Source: Macrobrachium rosenbergii (taxonomy: Eukaryota; Arthropoda; Malacostraca; Decapoda; Palaemonidae). Taken from it: 64,000 nucleotides of DNA. Numbering within the stretch: position 1 is the stretch's first letter; each line of letters begins with the position of its first letter. The stretch covers positions 53,343,298 to 53,407,297 of the forward strand of contig NC_089755.1 of the NCBI RefSeq assembly GCF_040412425.1. Reading direction: 5' to 3'. A program made the position numbers and the translations under genes. The notes below the pieces were generated by a model. That model did not search any database and was not told the DNA's origin. It saw only the letters and a program-made list of their open reading frames with translations. Below, one piece after another: positions 37,037-48,002 of this stretch.

Positions 37037-38085
37037 TCATTTTTTACCCGTTTATTCGCGTCACCTTTAGGGTGAGTGAAGCAAGAATCATGTAAAGATA
37101 TTAACATACAAAACTAGAAGCTGGCTCAACTAAGAGTAACTACACAAGAGGAATTTTATCAATTTAGTGTAGAATAACAGTAACATATGAACAAATGAAC
37201 AGATTATTATTGTTATTTATTAATTCAGCTAGACAAATTAGTCCCATTTCTAGCCTCTGATAGTATTTTTACATTTTTCTATTTAATTTAGGCAAAGACG
37301 AATCTGACGTATTACAACAGCATTGACGAAAGATTCTTCTACCCCAAAACAAAGGATTCTTTCTTCTATCCCAAAACAAAGGATATTCTCTCTCTCTTTC
37401 TCTCTCTCTCTCTCCCTCGTGAATGTGACTGATTTTCTCTCCGCAAAGGTATTTTCGTCAGCCTAAGGTGACTTTGAACCATGCTTGCAACAAGCAAAAA
37501 AAAAAAAAAAGCTTCTTGCCGAAGGTGCAATATTTCGTGCCGTGAGACACAATCGGGAAAGACCGGTTGTCTTCCAATTCATTTGAAATTATATTAGATT
37601 TTCAAAACTGGTTACGAAGAAATGCTGTTTTTAACAATATGACTCGATTCAGTTGCCACTTTGAGAGCTGATAGCCAGAGGCTGTCCGTCACTCAAAGGA
37701 ATGTAGTTTCCCCTCTTGCATTACGTGTCAGTTAATAGCCTTTATTTATTCCATTTCTTCGTCTTTATTATCATTATTGATATAAATATGTAACCTTTTT
37801 TATGAATGTTAAAACAGGAATATAAAGAAACCAGTCGTTATTCCTAAGCCAAGTAAGGGACAGTAGCTTTAAGAATGTTATTCCTAAGGGGAAAGAGAAA
37901 ATGTTTTTTTTTCCATCACGTTAAGAAGAACAGTTCTACGACAGCAGAAAACATTCAGATGTTGACGAGTTGGTCCAAGAATTTTAAAAAATAAAGTGGG
38001 AGATTCCTTTCGTTAAATATCTTCTCATCTTTCACGTTCCAGACACATTATTCGTGACGACGTCTTACCATGCCTTCATTCATCC

Positions 38086-38161
<76 letters not shown>

Positions 38162-38486
38162 ACAACAGCTTCGAGGATGGCAACAAAAACAGCTCTGCTT
38201 TCTTCCAGGTTACGTGAGCTAAGGTCCAGCTCTGGGGATTACCCAAAACTTCGGAGGAGATTTTCCTACTGTTTTTATTTTCTCTCTGTTTTTTTGCAAG
38301 TAGGCCCCGTGCCAAATACGTAGAGTGGGGCGTCTCGAAAACGTAGAGAAGGAACTAGATGGGAAATTAGATGAGGAACCGGTAGCGAAGTGGGGTAAGA
38401 CTCTATAGGAAGAAGTGTAGTCGTAAATTCCCGGAGGAAATAAAACTTATTAAAAAAAATCATTACGAGAAACACCCCGTAGTAGG
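37037..38486. other. Gene-free stretch
   Basis: It contains an interrupted CTCTCTCT tract at about 37388-37416 and (CT)n at about 38089-38158. No gene is supported; open frames are built from the (CT)n runs. Confidence 0.5.
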
Positions 38487-38795
38487 GTGGCGCTGTCAGT
38501 GCACCTCACGTGGTGCACTACTTGAAGGTTCTTTACAGCATCCCTTCGACCCGTAGCTGCGACCCCTTTTATTCCTTTTACTGTGCCTCGATTCGTATTC
38601 TTCCTTCCACCTTACATTCCACCTTCTTCTGACAAGTGTTTCATAGTGCAACTGCGAGTTTTTCCTTCTGTTACATCTTTGTAATAACCTTTTACTCCCA
38701 ATTTTTCTTTCGGCGCTGAATGACCTCGTAGGTCCCAGAGCTTGGCCTTTCGCCTAAATTCTCTTTCGCCTCAATTCTGTATTCCAGTTCCATTA
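38487..38795. mobile_element. SINE-like repeat, copy F
   Basis: GTCAGTGCACCTCACGTGGT, CATCCCTTCGACCCGTAGC, GCGCTGAATGACCTCGTAGG and GTCCCAGAGCTTGGCC in the usual order. A 36-bp direct duplication (TTATGACGGTCGCTCAGAGA and the following bases) lies just beyond it at about 38819-38890. Confidence 0.76.
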
Positions 38796-38890
38796 CGAGA
38801 AATAAAATGGGAATGATTCTTATGACGGTCGCTCAGAGATTAACAAGAAGCTGTCTTATGACGGTCGCTCAGAGATTAACAAGAAGCTGT

Positions 38891-39495
38891 CGCCTGATAT
38901 TGTGTTGTCGTCTGTGATATTCAGGCGACCTTTCCAGCCGATTTCTTATCGTCCTTCGGTTCTCGGAACTAAATTTTTTAAAAATAGGAAATAGAAAACA
39001 AGCCAAAAAGAATATTTATAAAGACAACTCGAGCAAAACATTTCTTGATTAGATCTTTGGTTAAATTACGGATCAGTGGTGACTACTGGAAATGATTATG
39101 TGACGATACTCGTCACTTACCAATTTCCCCTTGACAATAAAATGAACTAAGGGAAAAAAATGATATGTTCTCTTGTAAAATAGGAAATAAATCAAACTAA
39201 AATTTTAAGAACGTAACAAACTTAACATTTTAAAAGAGTCTGTTGACGTATTGATAGTACCTCTCAATTAGTTCGTGAGCTTTTCTTCAAATTTTTTACC
39301 ATATCCTGAGGGCGCTGACGGTTTCCCGAAGGAGAGCACAAACGGCGCCTGCGCGAAAGTACTCGCATGTGGTTAACGACCCATTTGCATTCAGGGTGCG
39401 TAACTCTCTCTCTCTCTCTTAACGCAACTTCCCAATTATGGTCAGTACTCGATGCTATAAAATCAGCATTACTTCTGGAAAATTATCTCCTCCCC

Positions 39496-39557
<62 letters not shown>

Positions 39558-39631
39558 GCAACTTCCCAAATATTACCAGTTACCGGATGTCATAAAGTTA
39601 ACAATTCAGAAAATTACCTTACTTTCCTTAG

Positions 39632-39689
<58 letters not shown>

Positions 39690-40455
39690 TCCTCTGAGCC
39701 ATGACATCGAGGTTTAAAAAATGAGAAATGACGAAATGTAACAAATGACATTGTCGTCCATCTTGGAAGTTCCGAGTATTCTCCCTGAAAACCCGACGAC
39801 CACATTGATCACGTGATTCAGCGGAGGCAATGACTGGCACGCTGTAATGACTCTTGTGATATTGCCATTACGGTCGTGGAATTACTAGGAAAACAGAGGA
39901 AGGGTGTGAGCGTAAGGGTTAACGCCCCTTGCTTTGTTAAAGAACAGGCCTTTAAGTTACCTGAGACTTATAACAAAGCTTGTCAGAATATTAAGAAAAG
40001 CGAAGTTGTTGGAGCACATATAAAATTTCGGGGAGGAAACACATTTCTTATCGAAATTCTGATTCAGAACTTTATCTACGGTGAAGTTACTGCTTAATTC
40101 TATGCAAAAAAATTGTAAGTATTCATGTGTATGTATGTATATTTATGTATAAACATATGCTTATATATTTATATAAATATATATGTGTATAGTTACTACA
40201 TCCCATTTTATTTCCTCAAGAACATATCTTTTCTTTCATTATTAACATCGTGGTGTATCTTCATGTAAAATGCAGCAAAAACTGCTTTAGGAAACCTCTA
40301 CCTGAAAATGTTCTTTTCCGAAGACCTCCATTTCTACTCAGTCGTTCTGGGATTCCCGTCAAAAGACAAGGTTAAAAGTTATAATAAATGCCAGGATTAA
40401 ACGCATCAAGAATAATTCAGTGACGCATGACAAACTCAACATATGAACATTAAGC
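38891..40455. other. Gene-free stretch with (CT)n tracts
   Basis: Two long (CT)n tracts (39501-39554, 39632-39684) flank a short unique segment. The two plus-strand poly-Ser/Leu frames are artefacts of these. No gene is supported. Confidence 0.5.
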
Positions 40456-40456
40456 T

Positions 40457-40457
40457 A

Positions 40458-40517
<60 letters not shown>

Positions 40518-41035
40518 GTTCCTCAGGAGATAAAGCTTCTTCATATGGAACAAGCCCACAGGGGCCAGTGACTTGAAATTCAAGCCTCCAAAGACTATTA
40601 TGGTATATTCATTTGAAAAGTAACAGTAGGTAATGGGAAATACAGAAAGCAGAGATCAGTTAGAAAAGACAAAAAATATAAACGAATTAATAAATTAATA
40701 GGTGAAAATGTAAGTTATATTAAAATACAAGGAGAATTCTTTTAGAGTAGTACTGCATTGCATCTACCCTTGAACTTTTGAGGTTCCAGTTGCACATCTT
40801 CAGGGACTCTGTTGCACAGTCCACCAGTGTGAGGAATAAAGGACAATTCCTAGAATCCCTCCTGTTACCTGAATGGGAACAGCCACGTGCAAACAAGAAA
40901 CACGTAAAAACCAAATGTATGAGATAAAATAGGACGACTAAGCTTAAATGCTTTACAAAAACCCCCCTAACAATGCGGAGCAACGACCTGTTTCTGTCTG
41001 TCGCTAACCAGAAAAATGTGGATGAGACCAACAGC
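40457..41035 (-). mobile_element. Longest AAT-tailed repeat copy (minus orientation)
   Basis: Read on the minus strand it ends in (AAT)n (40459-40516, as ATT on plus). Before the tail come GGCTTGTTCCATATGAAG and TTGGAGGCTTGAATTTCAAG. About 400 bp further upstream sequence includes a 103-codon frame (41031-40720) containing RRDSRNCPLFLTLVDCATES. That frame may be the decayed C-terminus of a retroelement protein, but I do not recognise the domain. Confidence 0.55.
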
Positions 41036-42458
41036 TACTTCCGGCGTTCTTCGTCTATTTATCACATTTTCTGACGTACTCCTTAACTCTAAAATCATAC
41101 TAAAGGCGGTTAGAGAGAGAGAGAGAGAGAGAGGGGGTTGGAAGGGTGAGGGGGCGATGCGAAAAATAGGAGAGAGTAGTCTTTGGCACGGAGAGCATAA
41201 ACAAAAACATGCTCCGAAGCGCAGGGAGTGTCGAAATAACGGTGGAGGTTGAGAAGCAACAACTCAGCAGCCCTCCGGGAGCGTAAAAGCCCAGCAGAAT
41301 GATCTCGATAACACATGCCTTCGCTCCGAAGTTTCTTCTCAGTAAGTATCGTTGCGGAAGCTCTCGTAATTGCGTTTAAAGTTTTCCTAGAGTGCTTCCA
41401 GTCTCACTGAGTCATTGCCGGCCAAACCACTCAAGGCAGGCTGGTATAGTAATATTATGATTAATGCGTAGATTTTACATCTGTACTCATAAAAAAAAGT
41501 ATGTTCTGTTAAGATGCTGTTAACACTAGTGAAATCAGAAGGGAAAGATGATGAAGAAGAAGAAGAATGGCGCAAAGGTAGACGAAAAGGTCTAATTTTT
41601 GCTGTCGAATCGCAAACAAAATATCTGTCAGGTATATATTTATCTGTTTCTCAGTCATCTGAGCTTTTCCCTACAAAATCTTTCAATTTACCAACTGCTC
41701 ACCGAGACTTTCCCAATTAATATTCACGGGAACAGACGCCACTGATGAAACAGAATCGGCTGAAAAAATATATTTGATTGATAATCAGCGTTTTTTATAT
41801 TCATGAAAGTTTTGGCCACTCGGGACTCAAGAAAATCACAACCCCTCATTTCCATTCACATTTATTTATATCTTGTTAATCTGACATTAACAAATCTTAC
41901 GTTTAGTGATTTTTCTTCTTGTTCTTATCGCTGAAACAGATAATCCGTTCCAAGAATTCGTTCTTGTAAAAGGTTACCAAGAAGAGGTGAAGAATTTAGC
42001 TCTTGTCCAGGAACTTGGGTCTAAAGAAAAAATTGAAAATTCACATGAAGTTCTTATTACAAATATATAATTAGAGAGAGAGAGAGAGAGAGACTAGCTA
42101 AGCATATACCTCCTTGCCTCTGCCTCCTTATTCAAGACTTCTGAAGAGTATATAGAAGGAAATAAAATTACAATGTTGATAATTTCTTGTGTAAGAAATA
42201 TGGAATAAAATTAAGGCTGACATTTTACGCGATTACGAGATCGTTTAGTTGATGCCAACTACCTATCATGTTAAAATGTATCGCACAAATCGTTCCCCTT
42301 TGTTCCATGTTATAGTAGACATTGGGTAACAGTGTGCATTTATTTTAATGGGCACGGTTTACATCAATATTATTGGCAAATAAAAACAGGTTGTGAAACG
42401 AGTTGCAATGGCGCACCAAAGAAAACGGAATTAGAAAATTTTTGATGGGTGCCTAAAG

Positions 42459-42524
<66 letters not shown>

Positions 42525-44562
42525 ATTTCTTCCTGTGATATTATTCAATATAAGATTTCACCGCTACAAACGGAAAAAGTGTTTGTATCCTTAAGCCGAT
42601 TCAGATGGGCTTGATGTCAAGTACTAAATTATAGTGTTCTTAAGTTGAGAATTGTCATTCAGTCAAAGGCTTTTGTGTTTTATCAAAGACGATTTTTAGA
42701 AGGTTAAATACTGTAGCTTTCGAGAATAAGATTTTACAGGTTACATTTTTTTTACGTTGAAAGGAAGGAACTAGAAGAACGGTTAGCAGTCATAAAAACT
42801 TTACGAGGGATTTAACACTGCAAATATATTCTTCCTAAAGTCTAATCTAGTTTAGCTTATGGATTTTCGCTGTTCATACCCCGGCTAGGGCAAAGATGGC
42901 TTCCCGAAAGCACAGTTTATCACATTATGAATGTGCGACAGTGTACTGAAGCTCTAAAAACAAAGAGAGAGAGAGATATTAATATATTTATAAATGTCGA
43001 CACGATTGTCCACCCAGATGTTGGCATATGCATTTACTCAGTTTTATGATTTTTGACAACTGAAAAGCCTCGTTGTTGGAAACGGTGTCCTTTTCGAACC
43101 TTCCGTCAACACTGCTTCACAAAGCGTTTTCACAGTTCACTCGCAGTTTGCTGTAGTGCTCCAACTATCTAGTGTCTAGGTCAGGTCCCCCAATGCAGTG
43201 TTTTCCTTTAGGTCGTTTAGGCCGTCCAAGTTTCTAAGCCATTAATCCAATACCTACTGTAAGAACAGTGGTAAGTTTCTTTGTTGTCCAGTTAGGGGTT
43301 AATCGGGTGTAGGCTGAATGTTGGACTGTTTTTAGTTTAGAAGCCTTGTGTTGGAATTTCTTGAGATAAATCGTGCGGTGTAAAATTCACCTTAGAATAG
43401 TGTAAATCTTGGCTAGTTTGGTTCGAATTCATAACGAAATAAACATTTCTCGCAGTTCATCCATTGCTAATGGTTAACTGGTTTGTTAATATTTTATTAC
43501 ATGGCGTAGGAAGGGGGTGGTATTTAAACAATGCTAATGTTACTTGCTTTCAATTGTAAAAGTGACAGAGGAAGGACACCTGTCATTATTCGTACCCGAG
43601 ACGCAAATGGCCAGTTGAAAGGGATACAGCCTTACCTAACCTAACCTATTTAACTTCACCCTAGACACAACGACCTACCATCCCATGGGGGTGGGGTGGA
43701 GGGGGGAGATGGCTCTTCAACCTTAACACCCCCAAACCATTCCTTTACCATCTGCTCACCTAAAATATAGAAGTATATAATGATTTTGCTTATTTCTCAG
43801 TTCCGGTGTCACCTTTGTTCCTATAGAATTATTAATGAATACTTAGGCTATATGTGTACAACATGAGTCTGGAATTGCAAGGCATATTGCCAATCTAACA
43901 TGAAGTGGAGATTGAGGAATTTCCGTGAGCTTTTGACAGATATCCCCTAGGTATCTAAGTTTGGATAAATGGTAATATAAATCGAACTATACATCACACT
44001 AGGGTAATAATTAAAAGTTAGAGCATTACGTAATGGTGGCCACAAGTCTGTAGACAATAGACATTCATAGACAAGGTGAGAAATCTTTGGACTTGGTAAG
44101 ATTAAACCTGCAAATAACCTGACAGTTCAAATGACGCCAGTCAACTGCCCCAGGTTTTCCACAGTTTAAAACGCTCATGCAATGGATTCCTCGTTAAAAG
44201 TAAAACTAACCGGTACTTTGAACTTTTGAGTTTGCCATTAATTAGGCCCAATGATGATGATCGCTACGTTTGATTGACTTAAGGAGTGTGAAAGGCAAGT
44301 TTATAATAAGTAGGACCAAGGTCTAAAGATTATTCTTTAAACCTTGACTAGGACATTTGTTGGATAATATAACGTTTCGTAAGTATTCTTTGTAACAGTA
44401 TAAAAAGTACATAGTTGTGGGGCGTGATGAGAAACATTGGCATGTGAATATCTAAAAAGTAGTACGTGAATCGCATAGGCTTACCCAGAGGACAAAATTA
44501 GTCTACCATAAAAAATTTTGACGTTTCTTACAGGTTTCTTTGTCCCCTTCCACCTATTTCAG
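41036..44562. other. Upstream region of the RING-cyclophilin gene, no coding region confirmed
   Basis: It holds (GA)n at 41111-41132, (CT)n at 42460-42522 and an A/T-rich unique region. Two good splice donors lie in it: GTAAGTAT at 41342 and GTAAGTTT at 43271. Either could end a 5' exon of the gene at 44.5 kb, since the ATG at 44565 is directly preceded by an acceptor (CCACCTATTTCAG). No other gene is seen. Confidence 0.45.
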
Positions 44563-44564
44563 AA

Positions 44565-46437
44565 ATGGCCAGCAATGTTGATAGTTGTACTTTGTGTTTT
44601 AATACTTATGAATCGTCATCCAGACCTCGTATTTTGCCCTGCGGCCATACTTACTGCACAAAATGTCTAGGTAAGCTGATTGCCTGTCACAAACTGTCTT
44701 GCCCGAGGTGTCGTGCACGATTTTCAGCCTCCGATGCAGCAGAAATAACCATTAATTATGGTTTGGAAACGTGCTTAAGCGCCATGAGAGAGACTGAAAA
44801 AAGTTCTAATTCACAAAGTCCACTGCCATCTGGCAAGCTTATGAATATGAGCAAATTCGTGGACGACCAGAAGACAATTGCGCAAGATCTCGTCAATTCT
44901 TGTGAAAACATAAGAATGGAGCTTATGAAATACAGCAGATTTCTGCAGTTGAATTTGAGGGAACACGAAGAGGTCGCTCACAAGCTGAGTGAACGAGCTC
45001 TCTGGCATTCGTCGGTGGCAAGACAGATGAGGAAGGAACAGGAGAAGATAACTGAAGCAAATGAGAGGAGTGATTCGTACGTCGGAAGCCTGAAGGCAAG
45101 CTTGTCAAATCTGGAAGATGCTGTTGGGAGCAACACTGTTGCCAAAGCTATGGCCAGAACCGGTGAGATTTTCGGAGAATTTGTAACCCATCTCCACAGA
45201 AGTCAACTCGAGTTTCCCGACCGTGGGATCGTCTGTACTCAAAAGGTAATTTGCTTTTTCTTGAGCGGGATGAATTTTGGGAGTATGTGGTGAAGTTCTT
45301 GGTAGTTAAAATTGCAATTTCAATGTCTCATTCAATCACAGGCGTTAGCAAAAGCGGCGGAACTGGTGAGTGACAAGTATAATCGAAGCGATGAACAGTC
45401 ACAGGATCCATGGCTTTCAACCGCAGACCTCTCAATTTTAGGAAAGTTCTCAGTGTACTCAAGGAGGGAATTCTCAGTGACTGTAAGTACCAAACATGAA
45501 TGTACGTCTTCTTAAACTTATATTAGAAATGTAATTAACAATGTATTGGACAAAAATTCTGCAAGACATTTTTTCAATTGTCATATGAAACCACTTAAAA
45601 TTCGAGAGTATCCGTAATACATATAATAGCTACCTTTCACTTAGTACAAAATTATTACTTAATGCTGCATAGTAATGCTGCGATATATCCTATTTAGGAA
45701 AGGGTTCCCAGAAGAGAACATGATTTTGCATGTACTTTGGGGTTCCTAAAAAAGAAACTTCTCTTAACATTTGAAAATATTTTCCCGATGAACTTTTGTG
45801 TTTACCCTCTCTCCCCTATGAGGCATTACTGAAGATTAATTGCGGCGTCCCTTCGGCCCCTAACTGCAACCCCTTTCATTTCATTTAGTGTAATTCCAGT
45901 CATATTCTCTTTCTTCCATCTTACTTTCCAACGTTTCCTAACAATTGTTTCATAGTGCAACTGCGAGGCTTTCCTCCTGTTACACCTGTAAAACCTTTTC
46001 TTACTCTGTTTCACTTTCAGCATTTGAATGACCTCGCAGGTCCCGGTGCTTGGCCTTTGGCCAAAATATTGTTTTCCATTCCATAGTATTCTATTCCATT
46101 CCATTCTTGTTTCTACTCATGGAAGTATGTAGCCTGTAGTTACGCGGCCAGTCAATCCACCATGGAATTCAATAAAAGTTATTCCTTGTTTTGGAACCAA
46201 CACTCGTTTGTCATTTTCGTTACTGTGGAATACTATTGCAGTTCGCAGACCTGTCACCCGAGGAACTATGGAAGGACAGGGTAAAGAGAGGCCAGCTGTT
46301 TGCCGAGGTGCTGTCAGCAGACCCAGAACAACGAGGTAGATCGGCCAAGGTCTCTCTCGAAGATGACCAGCTGTACCTTCACCACCTACAAGACCAAGAA
46401 ATTCCCGATTTTTGCTACAGAATTGGCGTAAGACTTT

Positions 46438-46510
<73 letters not shown>

Positions 46511-48002
46511 CATTACCTAAACTGGTGCATTCGTGTATGACTGATTTGAAGAAGAGATTGACAGTGGGTCTTTGCTCATGTTGTGACCAGCGTCCTACGC
46601 TCTGAAGGACAAGTCTTATGCTTAGATCCGTGAACTTTCCTTGTACGTAGGGAGATTGTTACAGATGCTTGGTCCCTGAACAGCTGAATATATTTGCCAT
46701 ACGCAGTACGAACTGGCAGCCACAATGCCTGTAGGCATATACTGTACCGGTTGATCGAAGAACAGATCTGAAAATCAACATGAATACGCAGACTCCTGGC
46801 AAAACAAAGGGCTGTCGGTCTATAAAACGAAACTTGGGCAAGATACTACTCATATTTTAGCCAGCATAGGGACTCAAATTCAGTGTTGATATTCGTGAGA
46901 GATTTCTAATTCCTTATCAATATTCCTTTGAGATTTTAATTCTGTGTTGATATTCCTTTGAGATTTCTAATTCTGTATCAATATTCCTCTGAGATTTCTA
47001 ATTGTGTGTGGATATTCCTTTGAGATTTCTAATTCTGTGTTAATATTCCTTTGAGACTTCTAATTCTGTGTTAATATTCCTTTGAGACTTCTAATTCTGT
47101 GTTAATATTCCTTTGAGACTTCTAATTCTATGTGAATATTCCTTTGAGATTTCTAATGTGTTAATATTCGTTTGAGATTTCTAATTCTGTATCTTATTCC
47201 TTTGAGATTTCTAATTCTATGTGGATATTCCTTTGAGATTTCTAATTCTATGTGGATATTCCTTTGAGATTTCTAATTCTATGTGGATATTCCTTTGAGA
47301 TTTCTAATTGTGTTAATATTCGTTTAAGATTTCTGATTCTGTATCAATATTCCTCTGAGATTTCTAATTCTATGTGGATATTCCTTTGAGATTGCTAATT
47401 GTGTTAATATTCCTTTGAAATTTCTAATTCTGTGTTAATATTCCTTTGAGATTTCTAATTCCGCATCAGTATTCCTTTGAGACTTGTAATTCTGTATCAA
47501 TGTACAGTTCGACGGACTCGCCAGTAGCTGCGTGTTCCCCAACCCGGAGAAAGTAGAAGTGTTCTTAGACCTGGCAGTGGATGACAACCTTGAAGGACGC
47601 CTCTTGGTGCGGCTCCTCTTTCCCGCCACTCGCTGGGCGCAGAGCTTTCGGTTCTTCTGCTCGGGTGTTCAGGGCGTCTCCTACGTCAACCGGAAGTTCA
47701 CCCGCATCCAGGAAGACTGGATGATCTGCAGCAAACTCGGCGCGGGTGACGGCTGGCCGCAGCACCCGCCGGTGATTTTACGGAAGGTGACCTACGGAGC
47801 GGTTGCGATAAGACCGGACAGAACGCTCGGAATTTACGTCGGCTCCAGCGTCTCGAAGACGTTTCCGGGCGTTTTTGGCCAAGTGGTCTGTGGCTGTGAT
47901 GTTCTGAGGGCTGCTGTGGAGAAGATTAAAAGCGGAGGGGGAGATGTGATTGTCGCTGACAGCGGCATGCGGTTAAAACTGTGGGATAAAGATTTTCCGT
48001 AA
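44565..48002 (+). CDS. RING - coiled coil - cyclophilin-like protein, 500 aa, four coding exons
   Basis: Exons 44565-45245, 45342-45482, 46242-46427 and 47508-48002 all join in phase 0 with GT/AG ends and give 500 codons plus TAA. Residues 8-49 are a C3HC4 RING (C8, C11, C26, H28, C31, C34, C46, C49), the E2-binding module of ubiquitin ligases. No B-box follows. Residues ~100-215 are charged and helical, likely coiled coil. Residues ~350-492 fit a cyclophilin fold: VEVFLDLAVDDNLEGRLLVR (352-371), FRFFCSGVQG, FTRI with R402 at the place of the catalytic Arg55 of CypA, GVFGQVVCG and VIVADSGMRL. The Gln63 and Trp121 equivalents are not retained, so isomerase activity is doubtful. Predicted role: a ubiquitin ligase that picks targets with a cyclophilin-type domain; target unknown. 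A poly(A) signal AATAAA at 48554-48559 is plausible. Confidence 0.85.
45815..46105. mobile_element. SINE-like repeat, copy G, inside intron 2 of the RING-cyclophilin gene
   Basis: CGGCGTCCCTTCGGCCCCTA, CTTTCTTCCATCTTACTTTC, GAGGCTTTCCTCCTGTTACA and GACCTCGCAGGTCCCGG in order, ending in CATTCC-type short repeats. Same orientation as copies A-F. Confidence 0.78.
46440..46511. repeat. (CT)n tract at the start of intron 3
   Basis: Interrupted (TC)n run beginning 12 bases after the donor GTAAGACTTTAG of exon 3. Confidence 0.93.
46885..47500. repeat. 31-bp minisatellite filling the 3' end of intron 3
   Basis: About 19 copies of a unit like CTAATTCTGTGTTAATATTC plus CTTTGAGATTT (31 bp), with variants ending TATGTGGATATT or TATCAATATT. 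The last copy (GTAATTCTGTATCAAT) runs into TGTACAG, the acceptor of exon 4. Confidence 0.93.

Noticed and set aside
39367..39717. Ser-Leu repeat frames
   Set aside because: Built from (CT)n tracts.
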